From assembly GCF_000764665.1 (NCBI RefSeq), contig NZ_JRGM01000131.1, forward strand, positions 62,001-126,000: a stretch of DNA of 64,000 nucleotides, in the 5' to 3' direction. The notes below the pieces were generated by a model, which had not been told where the DNA came from, searched no databases, and saw only the letters and a list, made by a program, of their open reading frames with translations. Below, in pieces: positions 28,224 to 38,906 of the stretch. The stretch's first letter is position 1, and each line of letters opens with the position of its first letter. The position numbers were made by a program, and so were the translations under genes. This DNA comes from Aeromonas lacus. Lineage in GTDB: Bacteria > Pseudomonadota > Gammaproteobacteria > Enterobacterales > Aeromonadaceae.

Positions 28224-29138
28224 TCACAGGTCAGGAGACGGGCTGATCAGCGGCTTGAGCAGCTCGGCCAGCTTGTAGAAGGTCTGCACCCGGGTGGTGC
28301 TGGGGCGCCACACCAGCCCGATCTCGCGGTAGGGGTGTTCGCCTGGCAGCGGGATGGCCACCAGATCGGAGTTGTCGAGAATGCCGGCATCGATGGCCAT
28401 CTGGGGCAGGAAGGTGGTGCCAAGACCCGCTTCCACCATCTGCACCAGGGTGTGCAGGCTGGTGGCGGCAAACGGGTTGATCTTGCTCTTGTCCCGCAGC
28501 CGGCAGGCGCTCACCGCATGCTCGGTGAGGCAGTGCTCCCGCTCCAGCAGGAAGATGCTCTGGTTGGGCAGCTCCTTGTAGTCGAACGGGGTGTGCAGGC
28601 CGGCCGCCATGCTGGCGGGCATCACCATGTGGAAGGGATCCTGACCGACCGTCTTGCAGTGAAAACCGCCAATCTCGATGGGCAGGGCGAGGATCAGCAG
28701 GTCGAGCTGACCCTGCTCAAGTTGCTTGAGCAGATTGCTGGTGGTGTCTTCCCGCAGCAACAATTCGAGGTCAGGATAGGCCTTGCTGCACTCTTTGAGC
28801 AGCTTGCTCAGGAGGAAGGGGGCAATGGTGGGAATGCAGCCGAGGCGCACCGTCCCCTGCATCACCCCACCCTGATTGAGGCCAAGTTCCATCAGATCCC
28901 GCGCATCGGAGAGCAAATTGCGAGCTCGCTCGACGATTTCCATGCCGACCGGGGTCATAATGAAGCTCTTGTGGTCACGCTCCACCAGTTGCAGGTTCAT
29001 CATGTCCTCCAGCGTCTGGATCCCGGTACTCAGGGTCGATTGACTGACATGACAGGCCTTGGCGGCGCGATTGAAGTTTTTGTGCTCGTCGAGAGCAACC
29101 AGATATTGCAGCTGTTTGAGGCTGGGCCAACGTTGCAT
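28224..29138 (-). CDS. oxyR: OxyR-type hydrogen peroxide-sensing LysR regulator
   Basis: 304-residue LysR protein divergently transcribed from a peroxiredoxin gene. Helix-turn-helix in NFNRAAKACHVSQSTLSTGIQTLE (about residues 21-44). The redox pair is Cys203 and Cys212 in EREHCLTEHAVSACRL. The nine-residue spacing is the same as E. coli OxyR Cys199/Cys208, and the surrounding HCL pattern is also shared. It is therefore probably a thiol-switch activator of the neighbouring peroxiredoxin gene and other peroxide-defence genes. Extra Cys residues occur at 29, 101, 117 and 161. Confidence 0.88.
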   Translation of the reverse strand: MQRWPSLKQLQYLVALDEHKNFNRAAKACHVSQSTLSTGIQTLEDMMNLQLVERDHKSFIMTPVGMEIVERARNLLSDARDLMELGLNQGGVMQGTVRLGCIPTIAPFLLSKLLKECSKAYPDLELLLREDTTSNLLKQLEQGQLDLLILALPIEIGGFHCKTVGQDPFHMVMPASMAAGLHTPFDYKELPNQSIFLLEREHCLTEHAVSACRLRDKSKINPFAATSLHTLVQMVEAGLGTTFLPQMAIDAGILDNSDLVAIPLPGEHPYREIGLVWRPSTTRVQTFYKLAELLKPLISPSPDL

Positions 29139-29283
29139 AGAAAAACCCGATTAATGCTATCTATTTAATTTGATTTACTAATCTACCACCGGGTATATAG
29201 TTTGTCGCTTGAATTAGACGGACTTGGCTCTAGGTAGCCCAATCCTGACTGGATTGTTCACTTCACATAAAGAGGAATTGAAT
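29139..29283. promoter_or_regulatory. Divergent oxyR / peroxiredoxin promoter region
   Basis: 145 AT-rich bases hold both promoters. Fragments resembling the OxyR half-site ATAG/CTAT spacing (AATGCTATCTATTTAATT near 29153) are visible, but no full four-part site can be defined by eye. Confidence 0.45.
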
Positions 29284-29886
29284 ATGGTATTGGTAGGCCG
29301 TCCCGCACCCGATTTTACCGCTGCAGCTGTTCTGGGTAATGGTGAGATTGTTGACACTTTCACCCTGTCATCCCACATCAAAGGCAAAGCTGCCGTTGTC
29401 TTCTTCTATCCGCTCGATTTCACCTTCGTTTGCCCGTCCGAGCTGATTGCCTTCGACCACCGCTATGAAGAGTTCCAGAAGCGCGGCGTGGAAGTGATCG
29501 GTGTTTCCATCGATTCCCAGTTCTCCCACAACGCATGGCGCAACACCAAAGTGGAAGATGGTGGTATCGGTCAGGTCAAGTACCCGCTGATCGCCGACGT
29601 CAAGCACGAAATCTGCAAAGCCTACGACGTTGAGCATCCGGAAGCCGGTGTTGCTTTCCGTGGCTCCTTCCTGATCGACAAGAACGGTGTTGTTCGTCAC
29701 CAGGTTGTCAACGATCTGCCGCTGGGCCGTAACATTGACGAAATGCTGCGCATGGTCGACGCCCTGCAGTTCCACGAAGAGCACGGCGAAGTGTGCCCGG
29801 CTCAGTGGGAAAAAGGCAAAAAAGGTATGCAAGCCTCTCCGGACGGCGTTGCCAAGTACCTGTCCGAGAATGCTGACTCCCTGTAA
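29284..29886 (+). CDS. Typical 2-Cys peroxiredoxin (AhpC/Prx1 family)
   Basis: 200-residue thiol peroxidase reducing H2O2, organic peroxides and peroxynitrite. The peroxidatic Cys50 is in FTFVCPSE and the resolving Cys171 in EVCPAQW. The GG(I)G loop EDGGIGQVKYPL is of the type seen in peroxide-sensitive Prx enzymes; the C-terminal Tyr is followed by Leu (KYLSEN). It resembles the eukaryotic-like Prx1/tryparedoxin-peroxidase group of Gammaproteobacteria more than enterobacterial AhpC. No AhpF gene is adjacent, so reduction probably comes from thioredoxin. GAGGAA precedes the start. Confidence 0.93.
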   Translation: MVLVGRPAPDFTAAAVLGNGEIVDTFTLSSHIKGKAAVVFFYPLDFTFVCPSELIAFDHRYEEFQKRGVEVIGVSIDSQFSHNAWRNTKVEDGGIGQVKYPLIADVKHEICKAYDVEHPEAGVAFRGSFLIDKNGVVRHQVVNDLPLGRNIDEMLRMVDALQFHEEHGEVCPAQWEKGKKGMQASPDGVAKYLSENADSL

Positions 29887-29906
29887 TCGGGTTCGCTCTC
29901 TGCTTG

Positions 29907-29934
29907 AAAAACCGGTGCCAAGGCACCGGTTTTT
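29907..29934 (+). terminator. Intrinsic terminator after the peroxiredoxin gene
   Basis: 13-bp stem AAAAACCGGTGCC / GGCACCGGTTTTT with a 2-base loop (effectively 4) and further Ts. It lies 20 bases past the stop codon. Confidence 0.92.
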
Positions 29935-30297
29935 TTATATCTGCAATTTATCCCGATGTTCATAGCGCAAGGTCATGCGGGTCTTGCTCATTGCCCATGG
30001 CAGGAGCCCGGAATGACTGTGTCGGGCAAGAGCTCGGTCGCAGTTCCCAGCAGGCCATGGCGCGTCGGGCCGCTATCTGGCGCTGAAATTGTTTCACCTA
30101 CGCAACGAATATCAAGATTTTCCATCTTAATTTGCAACAATATGAGTCCGGGAGAGGGCAGAAGCGTCGCCGGAATAGGCGATAGTGAAGCGCCGTGTTG
30201 CCCCTTATCAGCAAGAGGATCGTGGGCAAGCGGCATGGCTGCGAGAGTTGAGCGGTGCGCAGTGGGTTTGCCCGCAGAGAAATGCGAAGGATAAAAA
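29935..30297. other. Intergenic region, no feature recognised
   Basis: About 360 bases between two convergent units. Short frames have no supporting ribosome binding site or family signal. No RNA gene was recognised. Confidence 0.5.
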
Positions 30298-30318
30298 AAG
30301 CGCGCCTTGGGCGCGCTT
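30298..30318 (-). terminator. Intrinsic terminator of the ATP-grasp operon
   Basis: 9-bp stem AAGCGCGCC / GGCGCGCTT, 3-base loop, followed on the minus strand by TTTTTTATCC. It is the end of the three-gene operon starting at 33636. Confidence 0.9.
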
Positions 30319-30336
30319 GTTTGCGGGAATCAGCGG

Positions 30337-31302
30337 CTATTCGTCAAAGACCCCGAAGTGCTCCTTGGCGAAATTGACCCGCTGCTCCACGTTCATCTTC
30401 ACCTGACCGAGCTTCTCGATGGTCTTGAGGTTGGGCACCAGACCGCGGCCGTTGGCGATTTGAATGGCCAGACCCGGGCGGGCGTTGAGCTCCAGCAGCA
30501 TGGGGCCGCGGAACTTGTCGAGCACCATGTCGGTACCGATATAACCCAGACCCGACATCTCGTAGCAGGAGGCGGCCAGCGTCAGCAGGGTATCCCAGTG
30601 GGGCACCTTGAGCTCGTAGAGATCGAGGCCGGTATCCGGATGGTGGCGCAGCGGATTGCCAAACTGCACCGCCCGCAGGGCGCGGCCGGTACGCAGGCAG
30701 AGACCCACGCCCACAGCACCCTGGTGCAGGTTCGCCTTGCCATCAGAAGCCGAGGTGGAGAGGCGCATCATCGCCATCACCGGGAAGCCCTTGAAGATGA
30801 TCACCCGGGCATCGGGCACCCCTTCAAACGAGTAGCCGTCGAACACGTCATCGAAGTTGATGAGGCCTTCGACCAGCGCCACGTCGGGCTTGCCGCCCAG
30901 CGAATAGAGCCCCGCCAGAATGTTGGAGACATGGCGCTCCAGATCCTGACCGTTGCTGGCACTGCCGTTGGGCTTGTAGAAGAGGCCATCTTCCTGACGC
31001 AGGATCACCAGGATCCCCTTGCCGCCGGAGCCGCGCGCCGGCTTGATGCAGAAGCCTGGCCAATCCTTGACCAGCTCGGTAATGCGACCCACGTCGTGCT
31101 GGGCGCGGATGGTGCCGATCAGTTCCGGCACCGTTACGCCCGCATCCAGCGCAATACGCTTGGTCTGCAGCTTGTCATCCACCAGCGGATAGAGGCTGCG
31201 CGGATTGTAGCGGCTGATGTAGGAGTGGTTGCGCTTGTTCATGCCGAGGATGCCTGCCTGCGACAGGCTCCACGGGGTGGTGTACTTTTCCCAGAACCAC
31301 AT
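30337..31302 (-). CDS. Alpha-L-glutamate ligase-like ATP-grasp protein
   Basis: 321-residue ATP-grasp enzyme of the sugar-transfer/RimK-like group (ATPgrasp_ST). ATP-binding elements FCIKPARGSGGKGILVI and the metal-binding ELNARPGLAIQIANG are clear. Such enzymes join an amino acid, typically glutamate, to an acceptor carboxylate. The gene is the last in a minus-strand trio, 3 bases after the transglutaminase-like membrane protein gene. Aravind and co-workers predicted from genome context that this ATP-grasp/transglutaminase-like/retropepsin set makes or modifies a peptide-like envelope component. The true substrate is not known from sequence. Confidence 0.88.
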   Translation of the reverse strand: MWFWEKYTTPWSLSQAGILGMNKRNHSYISRYNPRSLYPLVDDKLQTKRIALDAGVTVPELIGTIRAQHDVGRITELVKDWPGFCIKPARGSGGKGILVILRQEDGLFYKPNGSASNGQDLERHVSNILAGLYSLGGKPDVALVEGLINFDDVFDGYSFEGVPDARVIIFKGFPVMAMMRLSTSASDGKANLHQGAVGVGLCLRTGRALRAVQFGNPLRHHPDTGLDLYELKVPHWDTLLTLAASCYEMSGLGYIGTDMVLDKFRGPMLLELNARPGLAIQIANGRGLVPNLKTIEKLGQVKMNVEQRVNFAKEHFGVFDE

Positions 31303-31305
31303 CTG

Positions 31306-32844
31306 TTACTTGTCCTTACCCGGGGTGGCACCAGATTTCATCTCGTCCACCAGCGGCTTGAAGCGCTTGAGCTCGCTCAGCTTGTAGCCGGTGTAGTTAC
31401 CCATCAACAACACGGTCGCCATCAGTACCAGCTGCAGGCCGAGGAAGTTGAAGGTGAGGTGACGAATGAGCTCGTTATCCATGGCCAGATAGGCGATGAC
31501 TGCCACCAGCAGGGAGCCGCCACCCTGGCGGAATACCTCTTTCGGACCCTCTTCTTCCCACAGGATGGACATCCGTTCGATGGTCCAGGAGAGGATGATC
31601 ATCGGGAAGAAGGTGATCTTCATGCCGTCGGTCAGCCCCAGCTTGAAGGCGAACGCCGAGAAGACCCCGATCAACGAGATAACCATGATGATGATGGCCG
31701 ATATCCGCGCGACCAGCAGCAGGTTGAGCCGCGACAGGTAGGAGCGGATCACCAGACCGGTGCCGACGATAAGCAGGAAGCCCACCAGACCGGTGATCAG
31801 CTGGGTCTGGATAAAGGCGACCGCGATCAGCACCGGCATAAAGGTACCGGAGGTCTTGATCCCGACGATGACCCGCAGGAACACTACCATCAGCACGCCG
31901 ATGGGGATCAGCAGCAAGCCCTTGAACAGGGTCTGCTCTTCCAGCGGCAGGCTGTGGATGGAGAAGTTCATCATCTCTGACTTTTCAAACTTCTGGGCCA
32001 GCGCCACGCTCACCGGTTGCTCCTGCTCGATCATCGAGAAGCTTACCTTGGAGTTGTGGCCGCCAGTCACATCCAGCAACGAGCCGGAGTTGTATTCCCA
32101 CAGCAGCAGGTTGCCAGGACGGCCCTGTTCGCCGGTCTGGGGGTTGAACAGCTTGTAGTCGGTCGGGCTGTTGAACACCTGCAGGTAATCGACCAGCTCC
32201 TGACGACGGCGACCATCTTCCAGGCTCAGGGCGTGGACGACGCGGGCCGGTACATCAGCATTGTTGAGCAGCTCGGCGATCAGGTTGGCGCGGCTCTTGT
32301 GCTTTTTCAGCAGCTCGGCGTTCTGCTCCTGCTTCTCGATCTCCTTGATGATCTCGCGAGTCAGGGTGTAGCCGTCGGCAGAGCGCTCCTGGGCGCGCTC
32401 CAGGATCTGCTTCATGGCGGTGGCGTAGGGCTCGCTCTCGATCTGCTTCTCGATGGCGGGCGGCTGCGGGTTGGCAGCCGGCTTGGCGTGGGCATCCGCC
32501 ATCATGTCGACGCGGTAGTAGAGCTCCTGACGGCCGGAGGCGGTGCGGATCGACCACTCGGCGCGCGCATCGCCATCCTTCTCGACGAAGGAGAGGCCGT
32601 AGCCGGGGCTGGCGGCGTTTTCGTTCATCAGGGTAAAGCCGGGCTGGGTACCCGGAATGGCCAGGGAGGCGATCACCGGCTCACCGGTGGCTTCAAACTC
32701 CAGCTTGGCTTCGATAGACCAGATCTGGCGCTTTTCACCGGGCGTGAGCGGAACGTCCAACGCGATGTGGTGATAGATCGTCATCCCCAGGCCGACAATG
32801 TACAGCAGGGCTACCAGCAAATAGAACGGCTTACGGGAAACCAT
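31306..32844 (-). CDS. Inactive transglutaminase-like, seven-helix membrane protein (UUP1 family)
   Basis: 512-residue membrane protein. It has one N-terminal transmembrane helix (about 7-25), then a periplasmic domain of the inactive-transglutaminase fold (about 40-300, with no Cys-His-Asp triad visible), then seven C-terminal transmembrane helices (about 308-495). The family is described as inactive-transglutaminase fused to 7TM. It is expected to bind or present the substrate of its two operon partners, the retropepsin-like lipoprotein upstream and the ATP-grasp ligase downstream. Start and stop abut both neighbours within 3 bases, so all three are co-translated. Confidence 0.87.
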   Translation of the reverse strand: MVSRKPFYLLVALLYIVGLGMTIYHHIALDVPLTPGEKRQIWSIEAKLEFEATGEPVIASLAIPGTQPGFTLMNENAASPGYGLSFVEKDGDARAEWSIRTASGRQELYYRVDMMADAHAKPAANPQPPAIEKQIESEPYATAMKQILERAQERSADGYTLTREIIKEIEKQEQNAELLKKHKSRANLIAELLNNADVPARVVHALSLEDGRRRQELVDYLQVFNSPTDYKLFNPQTGEQGRPGNLLLWEYNSGSLLDVTGGHNSKVSFSMIEQEQPVSVALAQKFEKSEMMNFSIHSLPLEEQTLFKGLLLIPIGVLMVVFLRVIVGIKTSGTFMPVLIAVAFIQTQLITGLVGFLLIVGTGLVIRSYLSRLNLLLVARISAIIIMVISLIGVFSAFAFKLGLTDGMKITFFPMIILSWTIERMSILWEEEGPKEVFRQGGGSLLVAVIAYLAMDNELIRHLTFNFLGLQLVLMATVLLMGNYTGYKLSELKRFKPLVDEMKSGATPGKDK

Positions 32845-32847
32845 GGA

Positions 32848-33636
32848 TTATTTCACATCCTTGAGCTTGGGTTTGGGTTGGATATATTCGCGGGCCACAT
32901 CGACCACAGCGATATCTTTCAGGAATTCACGACCCAGCAGCACGGGGAAGGCCATGTCGCTACGATCTTTCAGGGTAAATTCGGCCTTCTCGGTCATGTC
33001 GCCGATGCGCACGGTCAGACGGACCACGGGACGGCGGTCGAGATCGTCGGCAGAGGCCTGACGTACCCGCACGTGGCGTACCAGCGGCGCTTCGATCTGG
33101 ATCTTGTCGTCGGCGTCCTGATGGCTCAGCAGGAAGCGAACCCAGTTTTTGCCGTTGCGCTCGAAAATGGTGATCTCCTGAGCGCTGATGGAGGAGGTGG
33201 TCGCACCGGTATCGACCCGGGCCTGGAAGGCGTCATTGGCGGCATCCACCCAGATCCACTCCGCTTCACCCACCATCAGCTTGCCATCGATGGTGTGACC
33301 CTGATTGGGCACCGGACACTTCTCGGCTGGTACAGCCATCGGCTTGGGCGGTTCGGAGGGGAGGGCGGCGATCTTGTGATCTACTTGTTTGACGGACTCT
33401 TTCATATTGGTGACATCTGTATTGAGCTGAACCAGCAGGTGCTGTTGCTGCACATACTGCTTCTGTTGCTGCTCCATGGATGTTTGCAGGCGCTGCTCGC
33501 TCTGGCTCAGCTCGCTACGCAACTCGGCCAGTGTCAGTGCAGGAACCTGGGGCGCTTTTTCCATATTGACACACCCGCCGAGACTGAGCAGGGAGAGCAG
33601 GGTCATTCCTTTTAATTTGCTTTTCATGTCATTCAT
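32848..33636 (-). CDS. Retropepsin-like aspartic peptidase lipoprotein
   Basis: 262-residue exported protein, first of the trio. A lipoprotein signal (lipobox LGGC at residues 19-22, after LLSLLSL) is followed by a Gln/Glu-rich coiled-coil stretch (about 38-88). A retropepsin-like domain (about 115-260) comes next, with the catalytic motif ARVDTGATTSSI and the later HVRVRQASADDLDRRPVVRLTVRIG. The family (PF05618) was earlier called zinc protease but is single-Asp retropepsin-like. It probably processes or regulates a peptide-linked envelope product together with the ATP-grasp ligase. AGGAAG precedes the ATG. Confidence 0.87.
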   Translation of the reverse strand: MNDMKSKLKGMTLLSLLSLGGCVNMEKAPQVPALTLAELRSELSQSEQRLQTSMEQQQKQYVQQQHLLVQLNTDVTNMKESVKQVDHKIAALPSEPPKPMAVPAEKCPVPNQGHTIDGKLMVGEAEWIWVDAANDAFQARVDTGATTSSISAQEITIFERNGKNWVRFLLSHQDADDKIQIEAPLVRHVRVRQASADDLDRRPVVRLTVRIGDMTEKAEFTLKDRSDMAFPVLLGREFLKDIAVVDVAREYIQPKPKLKDVK

Positions 33637-33688
33637 TTAACTGTGCTTCCTGGAATTGGGTCAGTGTAACTTCCACAGCCGCCATCGG

Positions 33689-35490
<1,802 letters not shown>

Positions 35491-35502
35491 TCATCACCTG
35501 TT

Positions 35503-35552
35503 TACGAACGGGGTGGCCGGTCATGAGCTCCTGGTGACCGGTCCTGTTCGTA
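35503..35552. other. Long bulged hairpin in the cmoA 5' region
   Basis: Outer arms TACGAAC / GTTCGTA (35503-35509 and 35546-35552) and inner arms CCGGTCA / TGACCGG pair perfectly. They are joined by a short G-rich versus TCCT segment that can add wobble pairs. The loop contains GAGCTC. The total stem is about 18 bp with a 3-base bulge. It lies about 95 bases upstream of the cmoA start. No gene sits in this 344-base gap (35410-35753). Confidence 0.55.
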
Positions 35553-35753
35553 GGGGTCATCTCCGGACCCTTATCGGGAGCCGAGTCATTTGTTACCACT
35601 GATTAACAGTAACGGTGACAGGGCTCCTTGCATGGGGCGCTAGTGTAGAGGATTGACGGCCATTTGTCTTGACGCCGGGCCCCGCCAAACCACAAAAATC
35701 GCCCTTTTTTTACTGCGTTTTCGGGGCTCTGCGAGGGTTGCTTGTGCCACTGG

Positions 35754-36602
35754 TTAAAAGGGCAGCACTCCCTGCCGCGCGCGATCGTTTTCCCCCGGCC
35801 AGGGGGCCATCTCTTGCCCCAGCAGACGGGTTACCTGACGGGCCAGTTCGGGGGCTTGGGCGTTGTCGGCGGTATGGATGTAGAGGTAAAGATCCTTCCC
35901 CTCGGCCAGCCATTGGCGCCAATGGGGTATCCAGCTGGGCAGGAAGGGGTGGTTGGCCGCCGGATCCGGCAAGCCAATCAGGCGCACCATGGGGGCGTTG
36001 GCGGTCGCCAGCAGATGTACCGGCAGACGCGGCTTTTTACCTTGGGCATCTACAAGGGCTGCGGTAGTGGCTGGTACCGAGAAGAGCGGGCGGCTGTCGA
36101 GCATCACCCGGTTGACCCCTTTTTCCATCAGCAGCCGGTTCAATGCCCGCTCGGCCTCCCCCTTGGCGAAGAAGTCGGGATGGCGCACCTCGAGGGCGTA
36201 GCGAAACGCCGGCGGCAGCCCTTCGATAAAGGCTGCAAGCCGGGGCAGCCCCTCCGGGCTGAAGCGGGCGGGCAGTTGCAGAGTGAGCAGCCCCAGCTTG
36301 TCGTGCAGCGGGGCGAGCAGGCGGATAAAGTCGGCTACCTGTTTGTCTGCGCTCACCAGATCGCTCTGGTGACTGATGGTTTGCGGAAACTTGAAGTTGA
36401 AGCGAAAGCGATCAGGCACCGCATCGGCCCAGCGGTGCACCGTATCGGGGGTCGGCAGGGCGTAGAAGGTGGTATTGCCCTCCACCGAGTTGAAGACGGT
36501 CGCGTAGTGGGCGAGGTGCTCGGCGGGCTTGGCGCCCAGACCCAGTAGCTGGCCGGGCCAGGCGGGGTGGGACCACTGCGGCAGGCCCAAATAGAGGCTC
36601 AT
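35754..36602 (-). CDS. yecE: DUF72 family protein (YecE)
   Basis: 282-residue TIM-barrel-like DUF72 protein. Signatures LGLPQWSHPAWPG near the start, YATVFNSVEGNTTFYALPT, RFRFNFKFPQTISH and ALEVRHPDFF are typical. In E. coli yecE sits next to the cmoAB/aspS neighbourhood, as here. The function is unknown; some DUF72 proteins have been linked to nucleic-acid metabolism, which this sequence does not settle. Confidence 0.9.
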   Translation of the reverse strand: MSLYLGLPQWSHPAWPGQLLGLGAKPAEHLAHYATVFNSVEGNTTFYALPTPDTVHRWADAVPDRFRFNFKFPQTISHQSDLVSADKQVADFIRLLAPLHDKLGLLTLQLPARFSPEGLPRLAAFIEGLPPAFRYALEVRHPDFFAKGEAERALNRLLMEKGVNRVMLDSRPLFSVPATTAALVDAQGKKPRLPVHLLATANAPMVRLIGLPDPAANHPFLPSWIPHWRQWLAEGKDLYLYIHTADNAQAPELARQVTRLLGQEMAPWPGENDRARQGVLPF

Positions 36603-36754
36603 GGCGACGTCTCTCTCTGCTCTTGGTGAATTCGGGCCCCTTTTTTTGCCATCAAGAGCAAAAAACTGGTGAAAGGAGGCTGCTGGCCATTTTACCCAAA
36701 AGGGGGTTTTCCTCTATAATGCCAGCCCTTTTGTTTTTCAATTTCTTGTGACCC

Positions 36755-37006
36755 ATGCCTATCTACGAATATCGTTGCGACGTCTGTGGCCATGAATTGG
36801 CAAAACTGCAAAAGCTTTCCGATGCCCCCCTGACCGACTGTCCGGCCTGTAGCAAGCCGAATCTGGTCAAGCTGATATCGGCGGCAGGCTTCCGGCTCAA
36901 GGGAACCGGATGGTACGAGACTGATTTCAAACCGGGTAAGAAAAAAAATCTGGCCAGCTGTGAGACAGACGGTGCTTGCCAGTCGTGCCCGGCGGCCCAA
37001 GGTTAA
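36755..37006 (+). CDS. FmdB-family zinc ribbon protein
   Basis: 83-residue protein beginning [12 protein letters not shown], the FmdB/regulatory-protein signature. Two CxxC pairs (Cys8/Cys11 and Cys29/Cys32) form a zinc ribbon, and the Lys-rich middle leads into a Cys-containing C-terminus ([13 protein letters not shown]). The gene is 32 bases before aspS and is commonly its neighbour in Gammaproteobacteria. The role is unknown; it probably binds zinc, nucleic acid or both. Confidence 0.88.
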   Translation: MPIYEYRCDVCGHELAKLQKLSDAPLTDCPACSKPNLVKLISAAGFRLKGTGWYETDFKPGKKKNLASCETDGACQSCPAAQG

Positions 37007-37038
37007 CCGTCTCTCTACAATTTCGAAGGAAGAAGTCC

Positions 37039-38805
37039 ATGCGCTCTATCTATTGCGGACAGGTCAATGAGGCCCATGCCGGGCAGACCATTACATTGTG
37101 CGGTTGGGTCCATCGTCGTCGTGATCTCGGCGGTCTGATCTTTATCGACATGCGCGATCGCGAAGGGATCGTGCAGGTGTTCTTCGATCCGGACAAACCG
37201 GAAGCGTTCGCCCTGGCTTCCGAGCTGCGCGGCGAGTTCTGCATCCAGGTGACCGGTGTGGTGCGCACCCGTCCCGAGTCCCAGCGCAACAGCGACATGG
37301 CCACCGGTGCCATCGAAGTGTTCGCTCACGAGCTCAACATCATCAACCGTGCCGAGCCGCTGCCGCTGGACTTCAACCAGGTCAACAGCGAAGAGATCAG
37401 CCTCAAGTATCGCTACCTGGATCTGCGTCGCCCCGAGATGGCCAAGTACCTGAAGACCCGCGCCAAGGCCAGTGCCTTCGTGCGCCGCTTCATGGACGAG
37501 CACGGCTTCCTCGATATCGAGACCCCGATGCTGACCAAGGCCACCCCGGAAGGTGCCCGTGACTATCTGGTGCCGAGCCGCGTGCACAAGGGCAAGTTCT
37601 ACGCTCTGCCGCAATCTCCCCAGCTGTTCAAGCAGCTGCTGATGATGTCCGGCTTCGACCGTTATTACCAGATCGTCAAGTGCTTCCGTGACGAAGACCT
37701 GCGTGCCGACCGACAGCCGGAATTCACCCAGATCGACGTGGAGACTTCCTTCATGACCGCACCGCAGGTGCGTGAAGTGATGGAAGAGATGATCCGCAAA
37801 CTGTGGCTGCACATCCTGAACGTGGATCTGGGCGACTTCCCGATCATGACCTTCGACGAAGCCATGCGTCGCTACGGCTCCGACAAGCCGGACCTGCGTC
37901 TGCCGATGGAGCTGGTTGATGTGGCTGATTTGCTGACTGCGGTCGAGTTCGCCGTGTTCGCTGGCCCCGCCAACGATCCGAAAGGCCGCGTGGCTGCCCT
38001 GAAAGTACCGGGCGGCGCCGAGCTCTCTCGCAAGCAGATCGACGAGTACACCAAGTTTGTCGGTATCTACGGTGCCAAGGGCTTGGCTTGGATGAAGGTC
38101 AACGAAGCGGCCAACGGTATCGAAGGCGTGCAGTCTCCGGTTGCCAAGTTCCTCTCTGACGCCATCGTGCGCGAGATCCTGACCCGTACCGGCGCCGCAG
38201 ACGGCGACATCATCTTCTTCGGTGCCGACTCCAAGAAAGTGGTTTGCGATGCCATGGGCGCCCTGCGTCTGAAAGTGGGTCGCGATCTGGGTCTGCTGGA
38301 GAACAGCTGGAAGCCGCTGTGGGTCATCGACTTCCCGATGTTCGAGGAAGATGGCGAAGGTGGTCTGGCTGCCATGCACCACCCGTTCACCGCGCCGAGC
38401 AACATGAGCCCGGCCGAGCTGAAAGCCAACCCGGTGAGTGCTTACGCCAACGCCTACGACATGGTGATCAACGGCTACGAAGTGGGCGGCGGCTCTGTCC
38501 GTATCCACAACAGCGAGATGCAGGCCACCGTGTTCGATATCCTGGGTATCACCCCGGCCGAGCAGCGCCTGAAGTTCGGCTTCCTGCTGGATGCCCTGAA
38601 GTACGGTACCCCGCCGCACGCCGGTCTGGCCTTCGGTCTGGACCGTCTCAGCATGCTGCTGACCGGCACTGAAAACATTCGGGACGTCATTGCCTTCCCG
38701 AAAACCACTGCGGCCGCCTGTCTGATGACCGACGCCCCCAGCCTTGCCAACGCCGCCCAACTGGGTGAGCTGGCGATTGCAACCACCGTCAAGGGTGATG
38801 AGTAA
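37039..38805 (+). CDS. aspS: Aspartyl-tRNA synthetase
   Basis: 588-residue class II synthetase charging tRNA-Asp. The N-terminal OB-fold anticodon-binding domain ([35 protein letters not shown]) is followed by class II motifs: motif 2 [18 protein letters not shown] and motif 3 [15 protein letters not shown]. The insertion domain of bacterial AspRS is present (about 290-420). The start at 37039 (MRSIYCGQ) fits E. coli AspS. Followed by yebC. Confidence 0.97.
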   Translation: MRSIYCGQVNEAHAGQTITLCGWVHRRRDLGGLIFIDMRDREGIVQVFFDPDKPEAFALASELRGEFCIQVTGVVRTRPESQRNSDMATGAIEVFAHELNIINRAEPLPLDFNQVNSEEISLKYRYLDLRRPEMAKYLKTRAKASAFVRRFMDEHGFLDIETPMLTKATPEGARDYLVPSRVHKGKFYALPQSPQLFKQLLMMSGFDRYYQIVKCFRDEDLRADRQPEFTQIDVETSFMTAPQVREVMEEMIRKLWLHILNVDLGDFPIMTFDEAMRRYGSDKPDLRLPMELVDVADLLTAVEFAVFAGPANDPKGRVAALKVPGGAELSRKQIDEYTKFVGIYGAKGLAWMKVNEAANGIEGVQSPVAKFLSDAIVREILTRTGAADGDIIFFGADSKKVVCDAMGALRLKVGRDLGLLENSWKPLWVIDFPMFEEDGEGGLAAMHHPFTAPSNMSPAELKANPVSAYANAYDMVINGYEVGGGSVRIHNSEMQATVFDILGITPAEQRLKFGFLLDALKYGTPPHAGLAFGLDRLSMLLTGTENIRDVIAFPKTTAAACLMTDAPSLANAAQLGELAIATTVKGDE

Positions 38806-38906
38806 GCCCTTCCGGGCACCGGAGGTCGCGTAGCGGCCTCCCTGTTCCCCTTGCGTTAGCAATGACGTGTGTTACTGAAATTTCAAAAATATAACGGAGA
38901 GTCTCT

